This document shows positions 1-9,448 of a stretch of 64,000 nucleotides of DNA, piece by piece. A program made the translations under genes and the position numbers. The notes under the pieces are model-generated. The model searched no databases. It saw only the letters and a program-made list of their open reading frames with translations, and was not told the origin of the DNA. The stretch is from Brenneria izbisi (lineage in GTDB: Bacteria; Pseudomonadota; Gammaproteobacteria; Enterobacterales; Enterobacteriaceae). The stretch is taken from positions 248,001 through 312,000 of the forward strand of contig NZ_JAMPJU010000003.1 of the NCBI RefSeq assembly GCF_025840185.1, read 5' to 3'. Within the stretch, counting starts at the first letter, position 1; every line of letters begins with the position of its first letter.

Positions 1-1
1 C

Positions 2-1705
2 ATCATTACCAAACAGCCAACGCAGGAACTGCACGGTAGCTGGAATACCTATATGAACATGCCGGAACATAAAGCGGAAGGGGCCACCAAACGCACCGAT
101 TTCAGTCTAATGGGCGGATTGACGGATAGTCTGAGTTTCCGTCTTTTCGGTAATATTAATAAAACGCAGGCCGATGCCTGGGATATTAACGACGGGCATC
201 AGTTGAATCCCCGCGTAACGACCATTCCCGCAGGGCGGGAGGGGGTGCGTAACAAGGATATCAATGGCTTGTTGCGCTGGGATATCAGTAAACAGCAATC
301 GCTGGAGTTTGAAGCCGGATTCAGCCGTCAGGGTAATATCTATGCCGGCGACACGGAAAATAACAACAGTAGCGCCGCCTCGCTGGATAAATACGGTCAG
401 GAAACCAATCGTATGTATCGGCAGAATTTTGCCGTTACCCATCGCGGTTACTGGGACAGCGGAGTAAGTTCAACCTCTTATCTGCAATATGAGCGCACCC
501 ATAATACTCGCATTTTCGAACAGTTGGCGGGAGGGCCAGCGGGCAGGCCGGAGGGAAATGATTTCACCACTATCAAGCTGGATGCATTTACCGGTCACAG
601 TGAGGTGAATATTCCATTTGAGGCGTGGATTAATCAGACCGCGACCGTCGGTATTGAGTGGGTTGAACAAGAATTAAACGATCCTGCGTCGAATACGCAA
701 GCACAGCAAGGCGGTACGATAGAAGGCTATCCTACCGGTACGCGTGGCAAGAATATATCCGCCCGAATTGCCTCGGTTTTTGCTGAAGACAATATTGAAG
801 TGACGGATAGCACCATGCTGACGCCCGCTTTACGTTTCGATCACCACAGTCTTGTCGGTAACAACTGGAGCCCGTCGCTGAACTTATCTCAACAGTTGGG
901 CGAGGATTTTACGCTGAAAATGGGGATCGCCCGCGCGTATAAAGCCCCGAACCTGTATCAGATGAACCCTAACTATCTGTTATATAGCAATGGCAATGGG
1001 TGTTACGGCGGTTCAGCCTGTTACCTGATGGGGAATGAGGATTTGAAGGCGGAAACCAGTATTAATAAAGAAGTCGGCTTAGAGTTTAATCGCGCGGGTT
1101 ATCAGGCCGGCGTGACCTATTTCCGCAACGACTATCGCAATAAAATCGAATCAGGCCGAACCATACTTGGCAGCGCGGTCGGTGGGCGCAATGCCAATAT
1201 CTTTAAGTGGGAAAATGTCCCCAAAGCATTAGTGGAGGGACTGGAGGGCACATTAAATATTCCGGTATCCGAGACAGTGAGTTGGAACAATAATATGACC
1301 TGGATGTTGCGTTCAGAAAATAAAACCACTGGCGATCGACTGTCGATTACACCAGAGTTTACGTTCAATTCATCGGTAAGCTGGCAGGCGACAGAAGATC
1401 TCTCCTTCCTGGCGGATATGACCTGGTATGGTCGCCAGAAGCCGAAAAAATATGACTACCATGGTCAGCCGACCAGCGGTTATGATCGCCATGAAGTCAG
1501 CCCTTACGCGGTTTTCGGTCTGAGCGGCACTTATGATGTCAACAAGTACGCCAGTATCACGGCGGGCGTGGATAACCTGTTCGATAAACGCCAGTTCAGG
1601 GCCGGCAACACGCAAAGCCTCAATAACAATGGCGCAGGCGCTGGCGCCGCCACCTACAATGAACCGGGCAGAACCTTCTTCGTCAGCCTCAATACCCGCT
1701 TCTAA
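2..1705 (+). CDS. fepA: FepA-like ferric enterobactin TonB-dependent receptor, 5' truncated by window edge
   Basis: Outer-membrane receptor that imports catecholate siderophore-iron using TonB energy. The frame is open from base 2 and gives 567 residues. The first visible residues (IITKQPTQELHGSW) are the end of the plug domain; signal peptide, TonB box and most of the plug lie upstream of the window. The rest is beta-barrel with segments typical of FepA/PfeA: PAGREGV, KDINGL, SRQGNIYAGDT, ETNRMYRQN, LRFDHHS, VGNNWSP, KMGIARAYKAPNLYQ, and a last strand ending in Phe (LNTRF), the usual signal for BAM assembly. A perfect hairpin follows the stop. The family call is strong; enterobactin rather than a related catecholate as ligand is inferred from similarity. 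Confidence 0.93.
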   Translation: MITKQPTQELHGSWNTYMNMPEHKAEGATKRTDFSLMGGLTDSLSFRLFGNINKTQADAWDINDGHQLNPRVTTIPAGREGVRNKDINGLLRWDISKQQSLEFEAGFSRQGNIYAGDTENNNSSAASLDKYGQETNRMYRQNFAVTHRGYWDSGVSSTSYLQYERTHNTRIFEQLAGGPAGRPEGNDFTTIKLDAFTGHSEVNIPFEAWINQTATVGIEWVEQELNDPASNTQAQQGGTIEGYPTGTRGKNISARIASVFAEDNIEVTDSTMLTPALRFDHHSLVGNNWSPSLNLSQQLGEDFTLKMGIARAYKAPNLYQMNPNYLLYSNGNGCYGGSACYLMGNEDLKAETSINKEVGLEFNRAGYQAGVTYFRNDYRNKIESGRTILGSAVGGRNANIFKWENVPKALVEGLEGTLNIPVSETVSWNNNMTWMLRSENKTTGDRLSITPEFTFNSSVSWQATEDLSFLADMTWYGRQKPKKYDYHGQPTSGYDRHEVSPYAVFGLSGTYDVNKYASITAGVDNLFDKRQFRAGNTQSLNNNGAGAGAATYNEPGRTFFVSLNTRF

Positions 1706-1716
1706 GCCTTGATGAT

Positions 1717-1746
1717 CAGCCCATGCCGTGTTGTCGGCATGGGCTG
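1717..1746. terminator. Hairpin after fepA
   Basis: Perfect 12-bp stem (CAGCCCATGCCG and its complement) with a 6-nt loop between two convergent genes. There is no clear T tract on either side, so termination is probable but not certain. Confidence 0.55.
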
Positions 1747-1791
1747 GAAAAGACGTTTACTCAAGGGGAATGACAGAGAAGATTCAGAGCA

Positions 1792-3417
1792 TCAGGATGT
1801 CGCTTCAAGCATCGCCAACTGCGGCGCCCGCTGCGTGAAAGCGTTGTGGTCTTCCTGTCGCTCCTCCTGATCCAGTTGGAAGATGGCCGCCGCCTGGGTA
1901 AGCTGACGCGCCTGCTCTTCCAACGATGCCGCCGCCGCCGCGGATTGCTCCACCAATGCGGCGTTCTGCTGCGTGACGCTGTCCATCTCCGTCACCGCCT
2001 GACTGACCTGACTGATCCCCTGCGCCTGTTCGTCGGAAGCCGAGGCAATCTCGCCCATCAGGTCGTTTACCTGCCGGATAGAGGTAATCACGCCGTCCAT
2101 CACTTCGCCGGTTCTCACCACTTGTCTGGAGCCAGCGTCAACGCGTTCAACGGATTCAGCAATCAGCCCTTCGATTTCTTTCGCTGCCTGAGCGCTTTTT
2201 TGCGCCAGATTACGCACTTCGCCCGCGACGACCGCGAAGCCACGCCCTTGCTCGCCGGCGCGCGCCGCTTCTACGGCGGCGTTCAACGCCAGTATATTGG
2301 TCTGAAAGGCAATACTGTTGATCATGCCGGTGATTTCGGTGATTTTGTGCGAACTGGTGGCGATGCTTTGCATAATGACGCCAAGTTCCCGCTCCATTTC
2401 CCAGCCTTGTCTGGCGACTGTGGCGGCATTCTCCGCCAGTCTTGTGGCCTGATGAACGTTATCGGCATTATGTTTCACCGTGATGCCTAACTGTTCCATG
2501 CTGGCGGCGGTCTGCTGCAATGCCGAAGCCTGCTGCTCCGTGCGGGAAGAAAGGTCGTTGTTGCCCGCGCTGATCTCAGCCGTTCCTTGATAAATGGAAT
2601 GGGCGCTGTCGCGGATCGTGGCAACCGTTGTTTTCAGACTTTCCTGCATTTCTTGCAGATAGGGGATCAACTGACCTGCATCGTTGCGGCCAAAATTTTC
2701 CAGCGCGCGATCAAGCCGTCCTTCCGCCAGCGTGCGGAAATGCGCTTTAATCGACGTCAGGGGCTTGACCACAAAGTTTGACAGATAACGGTCGGTCAAT
2801 AGCAGGATGAGGGCGCCCGCGATCATGGCGGCAACCAGGATCTTTTTACACCAGTCGACCAGCGCATAGATCTGTTGCAGCGTATGGTTATCCGCGGACA
2901 AGGTCTGATAACGGTTCAACTCGGTGATAAATGATTCATTCAATGACTGAAAATCATCACGGAATAAACGACGGTACTCGGCAAAGCGTTTTTCTTGCAG
3001 GGTAGCCAGCATGGGCTGTAATCCCTGTTCGACCAGCTTGCTCCAGGAAGCTATCACACTATTTACGATCTGTTGATCAATCTGCGGATGCGTTTGTTGT
3101 TTGAATTTTTCCAGGTTGGTCTGGCTGCTTTTTAGTGCATCGACGGCTGAGGAAACCGTGACGTCAATGTCGTCCAACTTGCCGCTTTGCATCAGCGTCA
3201 TCGCCTGATTAAGACGGATGGCGGCGCGCAACGCCTGATTATTGCCATCGGTCAGGGTATTTAATGCTTCTACCTGTGTATTACCGACGGTGAGGAAATG
3301 TGTCGCCTGATTAAGTGAGGATAAGGTGAACCATGAGACGCCCCCCCATAACAGCAGAAAAAGACTGAGAATAATTAACAATACTTTCCTGATAGTGATA
3401 TTGCGCAAAAAATACAT
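1792..3417 (-). CDS. Methyl-accepting chemotaxis protein
   Basis: Inner-membrane chemoreceptor of 541 residues that senses a periplasmic ligand and controls CheA/CheW. It has TM1 at about 12-33, a mostly helical periplasmic domain at 34-190 (four-helix-bundle type), TM2 at 191-208, a HAMP linker to about 265 and a methyl-accepting cytoplasmic hairpin. The conserved tip ([20 protein letters not shown]) is near 375-394. The start at 3417 (MYFLRN) is chosen because GGGAG lies just upstream; an upstream ATG at 3486 would add a 23-residue tail without a ribosome site. The C-terminus (LAMLEATS) lacks the NWETF-type CheR/CheB tether. The ligand cannot be told from sequence. Confidence 0.92.
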   Translation of the reverse strand: MYFLRNITIRKVLLIILSLFLLLWGGVSWFTLSSLNQATHFLTVGNTQVEALNTLTDGNNQALRAAIRLNQAMTLMQSGKLDDIDVTVSSAVDALKSSQTNLEKFKQQTHPQIDQQIVNSVIASWSKLVEQGLQPMLATLQEKRFAEYRRLFRDDFQSLNESFITELNRYQTLSADNHTLQQIYALVDWCKKILVAAMIAGALILLLTDRYLSNFVVKPLTSIKAHFRTLAEGRLDRALENFGRNDAGQLIPYLQEMQESLKTTVATIRDSAHSIYQGTAEISAGNNDLSSRTEQQASALQQTAASMEQLGITVKHNADNVHQATRLAENAATVARQGWEMERELGVIMQSIATSSHKITEITGMINSIAFQTNILALNAAVEAARAGEQGRGFAVVAGEVRNLAQKSAQAAKEIEGLIAESVERVDAGSRQVVRTGEVMDGVITSIRQVNDLMGEIASASDEQAQGISQVSQAVTEMDSVTQQNAALVEQSAAAAASLEEQARQLTQAAAIFQLDQEERQEDHNAFTQRAPQLAMLEATS

Positions 3418-3650
3418 AGCGACTCCCGGTGTCAATATTATTTTAGCTATTAACAGCCTATCGGCAGTCGGAGCGATTATTTGCATACTGATTTATTATG
3501 AGCGTGGTCATGATATGCGCAGCGCAATACCCGATTCGCCAAAGCCAGAAAGTTGTGGAAAGATGGGGGCCTAACAATGTTATTCTGCTTCGCGTCGGCG
3601 GCGATCTGTCGTGATTGTGAAGCGGTTAAACCCATTTAATGTTGCCATTA

Positions 3651-3689
3651 TGTGAACGAATTAACAATTGATTCAAATCCTGATATGCT
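3651..3689 (+). promoter_or_regulatory. Candidate acnB promoter with possible CRP half-site
   Basis: TTAACA at 3661-3666 and TATGCT at 3684-3689 are separated by 17 bp, a good sigma-70 arrangement. TGTGA at 3651-3655 followed six bases later by TAACA resembles a degenerate CRP site overlapping the -35 region. The promoter is about 115 bp upstream of the acnB start. This is pattern-based only. Confidence 0.45.
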
Positions 3690-3809
3690 GACGAGGCTGA
3701 ACCGGGCACTCTATTACCTTACATCCACACGCTTACACCAGGCATGGACATCAAGAGCGGGAACAAGAGCGCCGGGCATAACGAAGACAATGAGAGCGAG
3801 GAGAAAGTC

Positions 3810-6407
3810 GTGCTAGAAGAATATCGTAAGCACGTAGCCGACCGGGCTGCACAGGGGATTGTTCCCAAGCCGTTGGATGCCGCACAGATGGCAGCGTTGG
3901 TTGAGTCATTAAAGCACCCACCCGCAGGCGAAGAAGACGTTTTGATGGATCTGTTGACCAATCGCGTTCCCCCTGGCGTCGATGAAGCCGCGTATGTGAA
4001 GGCGGGTTTTCTGGCCGCCATTGCAAAAGGCGAGGCCGCTTCTCCCCTGATAACGCCTGAGAAAGCCGTTGAATTGCTCGGCACCATGCAGGGTGGTTAC
4101 AACATCCATCCATTGATTGAAGCGCTGGATAATGACGCGCTGGCGCCGATTGCCGCCAAAGCCCTGTCCCATACTTTGCTGATGTTCGACAATTTTTATG
4201 ATGTGGAAGAGAAAGCCAAAGCGGGTAATGCTTATGCCAGACAGGTTATCCAATCCTGGGCGGATGCCGAGTGGTTCCTGTCCCGCCCTGAACTGGCGGA
4301 AAAGATTACCGTAACCGTGTTTAAAGTGACCGGCGAAACCAACACCGATGACCTGTCGCCCGCGCCGGATGCCTGGTCGCGCCCTGATATTCCGTTGCAT
4401 GCGCTGGCGATGCTGAAAAATGCCCGCGAAGGCATTGAACCCGATCAGCCGGGCGTGGTCGGTCCAATCAAACAAATTGAAGAACTGAACAAAAAAGGCT
4501 TCCCGCTGGCTTACGTTGGGGATGTGGTCGGCACCGGATCTTCACGTAAATCCGCCACCAACTCCGTACTGTGGTTTATGGGGGATGATATTCCTCATGT
4601 ACCTAACAAACGCGGCGGCGGCGTGGTGCTAGGCGGTAAAATTGCTCCAATCTTCTTTAATACCATGGAAGATGCCGGTGCGTTGCCGATCGAAGTGGAT
4701 GTCAACGATCTGAATATGGGTGATGTAATTGATATCTACCCATATCGGGGCGAAGTTTGCCGTCATGACACCAACGAAGTGCTGGCAAAATTTGAACTGA
4801 AAACCGACGTATTGCTTGATGAAGTGCGCGCGGGCGGTCGTATCCCGTTGATCATTGGCCGTGGACTGACCTCCAAAGCCCGCGACGCTTTGGGGCTGCC
4901 GTCCAGTGACCTATTCCGCGTTTCCAAAGCGGTGGCGGCCAGCAGCAAAGGCTTCTCGCTGGCGCAGAAAATGGTGGGCCGCGCCTGTGGCGTCGCCGGT
5001 ATTCGCCCTAACGAATACTGTGAGCCGAAGATGACCTCCGTGGGATCGCAGGATACCACCGGGCCGATGACGCGTGATGAACTGAAGGATCTGGCTTGTT
5101 TGGGGTTCTCCGCTGATCTGGTTATGCAATCTTTCTGTCATACGGCGGCGTATCCGAAGCCGGTGGACGTGACCACGCACCATACCTTGCCTGATTTTAT
5201 TATGAACCGTGGCGGGGTTTCCCTGCGTCCGGGCGATGGCGTTATCCACTCCTGGCTGAATCGTATGCTGCTGCCGGATACCGTGGGGACGGGGGGCGAT
5301 TCCCACACCCGTTTCCCGATCGGTATTTCTTTCCCGGCGGGCTCCGGGCTGGTGGCATTTGCCGCCGCCACCGGCGTGATGCCGCTGGATATGCCGGAAT
5401 CGGTTCTGGTGCGTTTCAAAGGCAAAATGCAGCCGGGGATCACACTACGCGACCTGGTTCATGCCATTCCGCTCTACGCCATCAGGCAAGGTTTGCTGAC
5501 TGTTGAGAAAAAGGGTAAGAAAAATATTTTCTCCGGTCGGATCCTGGAGATTGAAGGTTTGCCGGATCTGAAGGTGGAGCAGGCATTTGAATTGACGGAT
5601 GCCTCGGCGGAACGTTCCGCCGCGGGTTGTACCATCAAGCTGGATAAAGCGCCGATTATCGAGTATCTGAATTCCAATATCGTGCTGTTGAAATGGATGA
5701 TTTCGGAAGGTTACGGCGATCGGCGCACGCTGGAGCGTCGTATTCAGGGAATGCAAAAATGGCTGGCGGATCCGCAACTGCTGGAAGCGGATGCCGATGC
5801 GGAATATGCCGCCGTTATCGACATCGATCTGGCTGAAATTAAAGAACCGATCCTGTGTGCGCCGAACGATCCTGACGATGCCCGCTGGCTGTCTGACGTA
5901 CAGGGCGAGAAGATCGATGAAGTCTTTATCGGTTCCTGTATGACCAACATCGGTCACTTCCGTGCGGCCGGTAAGTTGCTGGATAGCCACAAAGGTCAGT
6001 TGCCGACGCGTCTGTGGGTTGCGCCGCCGACTAAAATGGACGCGGCTCAACTGACGGAAGAGGGATACTACAGCGTGTTCGGCAAGAGCGGCGCGCGGAT
6101 TGAAATCCCAGGCTGTTCACTGTGCATGGGCAACCAGGCGCGTGTGGCCGATGGCGCGACGGTGGTTTCAACCTCCACGCGTAATTTCCCGAACCGTCTG
6201 GGAACGGGGGCCAATGTTTACCTGGCCTCTGCTGAACTGGCTGCCGTGGCGTCGCTGTTGGGGCGTTTGCCGAGCGCGGATGAATACCAGACCTATATGG
6301 CTCAGGTCGATAAAACCGCGCAAGACACTTACCGTTATCTGAATTTTGATCGTCTGGGTCAATATACGGAAAAAGCGGATGGCGTGATCTTCCAGACAAC
6401 CGTCTAA
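3810..6407 (+). CDS. acnB: Aconitate hydratase B
   Basis: Bifunctional aconitase / 2-methylisocitrate dehydratase of the TCA and methylcitrate cycles, cytosolic, with a [4Fe-4S] cluster. The start is the GTG at 3810 ([14 protein letters not shown]), preceded by GAGGAG. It gives 865 residues, the same as E. coli AcnB; the ATG at 3744 would add 22 charged residues not found in the family. Visible are the N-terminal HEAT-like domain, the swivelling domain ([15 protein letters not shown]) and the cluster cysteines in [10 protein letters not shown] and [11 protein letters not shown]. Serine and arginine active-site residues near [10 protein letters not shown] are intact. The gene is monocistronic, with its own promoter and a strong terminator downstream. 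Confidence 0.98.
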   Translation: MLEEYRKHVADRAAQGIVPKPLDAAQMAALVESLKHPPAGEEDVLMDLLTNRVPPGVDEAAYVKAGFLAAIAKGEAASPLITPEKAVELLGTMQGGYNIHPLIEALDNDALAPIAAKALSHTLLMFDNFYDVEEKAKAGNAYARQVIQSWADAEWFLSRPELAEKITVTVFKVTGETNTDDLSPAPDAWSRPDIPLHALAMLKNAREGIEPDQPGVVGPIKQIEELNKKGFPLAYVGDVVGTGSSRKSATNSVLWFMGDDIPHVPNKRGGGVVLGGKIAPIFFNTMEDAGALPIEVDVNDLNMGDVIDIYPYRGEVCRHDTNEVLAKFELKTDVLLDEVRAGGRIPLIIGRGLTSKARDALGLPSSDLFRVSKAVAASSKGFSLAQKMVGRACGVAGIRPNEYCEPKMTSVGSQDTTGPMTRDELKDLACLGFSADLVMQSFCHTAAYPKPVDVTTHHTLPDFIMNRGGVSLRPGDGVIHSWLNRMLLPDTVGTGGDSHTRFPIGISFPAGSGLVAFAAATGVMPLDMPESVLVRFKGKMQPGITLRDLVHAIPLYAIRQGLLTVEKKGKKNIFSGRILEIEGLPDLKVEQAFELTDASAERSAAGCTIKLDKAPIIEYLNSNIVLLKWMISEGYGDRRTLERRIQGMQKWLADPQLLEADADAEYAAVIDIDLAEIKEPILCAPNDPDDARWLSDVQGEKIDEVFIGSCMTNIGHFRAAGKLLDSHKGQLPTRLWVAPPTKMDAAQLTEEGYYSVFGKSGARIEIPGCSLCMGNQARVADGATVVSTSTRNFPNRLGTGANVYLASAELAAVASLLGRLPSADEYQTYMAQVDKTAQDTYRYLNFDRLGQYTEKADGVIFQTTV

Positions 6408-6429
6408 ATCGTTATAGTTCGCTGTTTCG

Positions 6430-6456
6430 GGGAGGCCATTGGGCCTCCCTTTTTTT
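6430..6456 (+). terminator. acnB Rho-independent terminator
   Basis: Stem GGGAGGCC / GGCCTCCC with a 4-nt loop, followed by seven T residues, 23 bp after the acnB stop. Confidence 0.9.
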
Positions 6457-6537
6457 GAGCCAAGTTTGCGAACTGTCACTGTGACAATGCGACATGACCA
6501 TTACACTACAAACAGACATATCATTGAGGGCGGCATC

Positions 6538-6900
6538 ATGGACTATGAATTCTTGCGGGACGTTACCGGGCAGGTGATGGTACGAATGTCGATGGGGCAT
6601 GAAGCCGTGGGCCACTGGTTAAATGAAGAAGTAAAAGGCCGGCTGGATGTATTGGATGAGGTGGAAGCCGCTGCCCGTTCGGTGGCGGGAAGCGAGCGTC
6701 AGTGGCGGAAAGTCGGACATGAATACACGTTGCTGCTGGACGATGAAGAAGTGATGATTCAGGCGAATCAGCTTGAATTTACGGTAGATGAAATGGAAGA
6801 AGGCATGAGTTACTACGATGAAGAAAGCCTGTCTCTGTGCGGCCTGGAGGATTTCCTGCGGTTGGTGGCGAAATATCGTGAGTTTGTCCAGCAACGCTGA
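6538..6900 (+). CDS. yacL: UPF0231 family protein YacL
   Basis: Small acidic cytosolic protein of 120 residues, unknown function, same length as E. coli YacL. Conserved stretches include [30 protein letters not shown] and [18 protein letters not shown]. The start at 6538 is set by the MDYEF N-terminus and GAGGG upstream; a longer frame from 6439 runs through the acnB terminator and is not credible. It sits next to acnB as in other enterobacteria, with no sign of co-transcription given the terminator between them. Confidence 0.95.
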   Translation: MDYEFLRDVTGQVMVRMSMGHEAVGHWLNEEVKGRLDVLDEVEAAARSVAGSERQWRKVGHEYTLLLDDEEVMIQANQLEFTVDEMEEGMSYYDEESLSLCGLEDFLRLVAKYREFVQQR

Positions 6901-6904
6901 ATCA

Positions 6905-7150
6905 GCGCCTAACGGTTCAGCGCGTAAGGCGTGAGGGTAGTCGTTAAGGCGTTGAAAGAGACGCCGGTACTGGCGGGCAATACGCCGTTCACTGGCTTGG
7001 ATGCCTGGTTCTCACCACCTTTCTTTTTCCTGTTGCATGCCTTCCTCAAATCCCATTCGTTTCAGTTGCTGTGTGATGGCGTCCATGCGTTTCCCCCGGT
7101 TATCTGTCAGTGGCGCGGCGCTGTTGCATACTCTTTCCTTCCCTGATTGT
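6905..7150 (-). pseudogene. Probable C-terminal remnant of an Rpn-family (YhgA-like) nuclease gene
   Basis: The only content I can suggest in the gap between yacL and the response regulator. On the minus strand a short open stretch ends at a stop at 7012-7014 and contains MDAITQQLKRMGFEEGMQQE (start at 7086). The frame then continues as ERRIARQYRRLF before a further stop. The LK-x-x-GxEEGMQQ pattern followed by an ARRIARQ-like helix resembles the low-complexity C-terminus of Rpn/YhgA recombination-promoting nucleases. No N-terminal PD-(D/E)XK part is seen. It could also be chance; resemblance rests on about 50 residues. Confidence 0.3.
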
Positions 7151-7328
7151 GCACGAGCATGGTAATGCATCAGCGTGTGAACGACAGGTGCGAAGGAAAA
7201 ATTTGCGAAGCGGTACGAAAAGAAAAAAGAGAATCAATAAATGGTTGCCAGAAAACATAAGGGGTGGCGTAGTATGACCGGACATGAAAGGTATGATACC
7301 CGGTAGATTTCAGGATGCAGGAAGGTTG

Positions 7329-8078
7329 ATGAACACCGCTCAGATTGCCGTGATGCCGCGCGTATTGGTTGTGGATGATCAGCGTAAGATCCGCGATCCT
7401 CTCGCTGTTTACTTGCGCCGTCAGGCGTTTGATGTCCGCACGGCCGAGAATGCGGCGGGGATGTGGCTGATGTTGAAAAACCAGCCGTTTGATATCGTTA
7501 TTCTGGATGTCATGTTGCCCGATGGCGATGGCATGACGCTGTGCCATCAGCTTCATCGGCGCACCAAAACCCCGGTCATTCTGCTGACCGCGCGTGGCGA
7601 CGCGGATGATCGCATTCGGGGGCTGGATCTGGGGGCCGATGATTATGTGGTTAAGCCGTTCGAACCCAGGGAACTGGTCGCCCGTATCCATAGCGTTCTG
7701 CGCCGAAGCGGACGGCAGCACGTTGATCCTTCGTGTGCCGATATGCGCAATGAGCGGGTGACTTACCGTTTTTCCGGTCTGCATTTCGTACCGGCAATCG
7801 GGATGCTCAGCGACGACGAGGGCGCCGCCGTGCAATTGAGCACCATGGAAGGGCGTTTGCTGAGCGCCTTTCTGCAACACCCGCATTGTGTGTTAAGCCG
7901 GGATCGGTTGATCGATCTGTGTGTTCGCAAGGGCGATGTGTTCGATAGGGCGATCGATCGGCAAGTCAGCCGCCTGCGCAGCAAGCTTTCTCATTTCCTG
8001 CGCGATCAGGAATTATTGATTACGGTCTGGGGCAGCGGCTATCTTCTGGCTGCCGATGTGAGCGTCCAGTCGGCATGA
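7329..8078 (+). CDS. OmpR-family two-component response regulator
   Basis: DNA-binding response regulator of 249 residues. The receiver domain (about 10-125) has the acidic pair D16/D17, phosphoacceptor D60 in VILDVMLP, T87 and K109. A C-terminal winged-helix domain (about 145-245) follows. The start at 7329 (MNTAQIAV) is preceded by AGGAAGG; an in-frame ATG at 7284 lacks a good site. The stop overlaps the start of the histidine kinase (ATGA), so the pair is translationally coupled. The adjacent convergent TonB receptor suggests a role in metal or siderophore sensing, but this is only neighbourhood inference. No orthologue name is assigned. Confidence 0.92.
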   Translation: MNTAQIAVMPRVLVVDDQRKIRDPLAVYLRRQAFDVRTAENAAGMWLMLKNQPFDIVILDVMLPDGDGMTLCHQLHRRTKTPVILLTARGDADDRIRGLDLGADDYVVKPFEPRELVARIHSVLRRSGRQHVDPSCADMRNERVTYRFSGLHFVPAIGMLSDDEGAAVQLSTMEGRLLSAFLQHPHCVLSRDRLIDLCVRKGDVFDRAIDRQVSRLRSKLSHFLRDQELLITVWGSGYLLAADVSVQSA

Positions 8079-9448
8079 AGTGGATCGCTCAATGTTTTCC
8101 CAGACGGATGGCCAACCAGTTGGCATTATTGTTGGTGCTGGCGCTGGTGGTGTCTAACGTTATTGCCATCGCCTGCATTCAATTGACGGGCGCGTTGCTC
8201 CACCCTGTATCGCGTACGCTGGCGCTTGAGCGTTTGACGATTGCCTATCAAGCGGCGGAAAGCCTGTCAGGGACGGACGCCGGGCAACTTCTTGGCTCCA
8301 TGAATGCCAGCGATACCCGCTTCTGGATCGCCGCCCAACCTGATGTCAGCCCGTTCGATATGAAATCCGAGGAGCGTCGATTGGTCGCGGATTTGGCTTC
8401 TCGTCCCCCGATAGCGCAGGATGCATCCATTGTGATGCAGCTTGAACGTACCGATGGCGGACTGGCGCGCGGACATTTGTTCAGCATCGCCCGCTGGGAG
8501 CCGCTGCGACTTCGTACCAGCATCCGGTTACCGGACGGACGATATCTCAATGGTGTGCAACACCCGATTCAGGCCTATGAATGGAGTCGCCTGTTGTCGT
8601 ATTCGCTGCCGGTGACCAGCGTACCGGTTTTGCTGATAGTGGTGTTCTTTATGCGGCGCGTGGTACACCCGGTTAAGACGCTGGCCAATGCTACGGATCG
8701 CGTCAGCCGGGGAGAGTGGATAGCGTCGTTGCCGCTGTCCGGGCCGCAGGAAGCACGTGAACTGACGCAGGCATTCAATGTGATGCAAGAGCGCATCGCC
8801 CGTCATATTGAGAGTAGAACCCGTATGTTAGCCGCCGTCAGTCATGATCTGAATACGCCCATTACCGAACTGCGGTTGCAGGTGGAACTGCTGGAGGACG
8901 GAGCCGCCCGCGACGATATGTTGGAAAGCCTGGCGGAGTTGAGCGCGATGGTGAATGAAACCCTTAACTTCGTGCGCGGCGACGCCATGCAGGAGCCAAC
9001 GAGCAGCCTGTCGATTAGCGCGATGCTTGACGATTTAGCGAGACGCTATCGTAATTTGGGACACCAGGTGAACTGGGGAGGCGCTGAACCGATGACGGTC
9101 CGCTGCCGGCCATTGGCGCTCAAGCGCGCATTGGGTAATTTGATCGACAATGCGATAGTGTATGGCGGGGATGCCGCCCTCAGTCTGTGGCGCGAAGGGG
9201 ATAATAATATTCGCATTGAGATACTTGATCACGGTAAAGGTATTGAGCCAGCCTTTCTGGAACAAGCGTTCGAGCCTTTTGTTCAACTGGCGCAACACCG
9301 CGGGCGCGAGGACGGTGAAATTGGCGCGGGGGTCGGACTGGGGCTATCTATTGCCCGCGCCTGTATTCATGCTCACGGCGGCGAACTGATTCTGGAGAAT
9401 CGTCCGCCCGCTGGATTGTGTGCGGTGGTGTGGCTACCGATGGATTAG
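8075..9448 (+). CDS. Two-component sensor histidine kinase (EnvZ-like architecture)
   Basis: Inner-membrane kinase of 457 residues. TM1 is about 15-37, a periplasmic sensor region about 38-175, TM2 about 176-194, HAMP about 195-245. The phospho-acceptor is H257 in AAVSHDLNTPITELRL, and the ATP-binding domain has the N box (N355/N359 in NLIDNAI), the G1 box (DHGKGI, D385) and the G2 box (GAGVGLGLS, about 418-426). It starts four bases inside the response regulator gene. Its last 4 bp overlap the 3' end of the convergent receptor gene. The sensor region is not recognised, so the signal is unknown. Confidence 0.93.
   Translation: MKWIAQCFPRRMANQLALLLVLALVVSNVIAIACIQLTGALLHPVSRTLALERLTIAYQAAESLSGTDAGQLLGSMNASDTRFWIAAQPDVSPFDMKSEERRLVADLASRPPIAQDASIVMQLERTDGGLARGHLFSIARWEPLRLRTSIRLPDGRYLNGVQHPIQAYEWSRLLSYSLPVTSVPVLLIVVFFMRRVVHPVKTLANATDRVSRGEWIASLPLSGPQEARELTQAFNVMQERIARHIESRTRMLAAVSHDLNTPITELRLQVELLEDGAARDDMLESLAELSAMVNETLNFVRGDAMQEPTSSLSISAMLDDLARRYRNLGHQVNWGGAEPMTVRCRPLALKRALGNLIDNAIVYGGDAALSLWREGDNNIRIEILDHGKGIEPAFLEQAFEPFVQLAQHRGREDGEIGAGVGLGLSIARACIHAHGGELILENRPPAGLCAVVWLPMD

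Noticed and set aside
1846-2490. 214-codon open frame antisense to the first chemoreceptor
   Set aside because: Shadow of the repetitive signalling domain; the minus-strand product is clearly a chemoreceptor.
6931-7146. 71-codon plus-strand frame between yacL and the response regulator
   Set aside because: No ribosome site, composition not protein-like; the minus strand explains part of it better.
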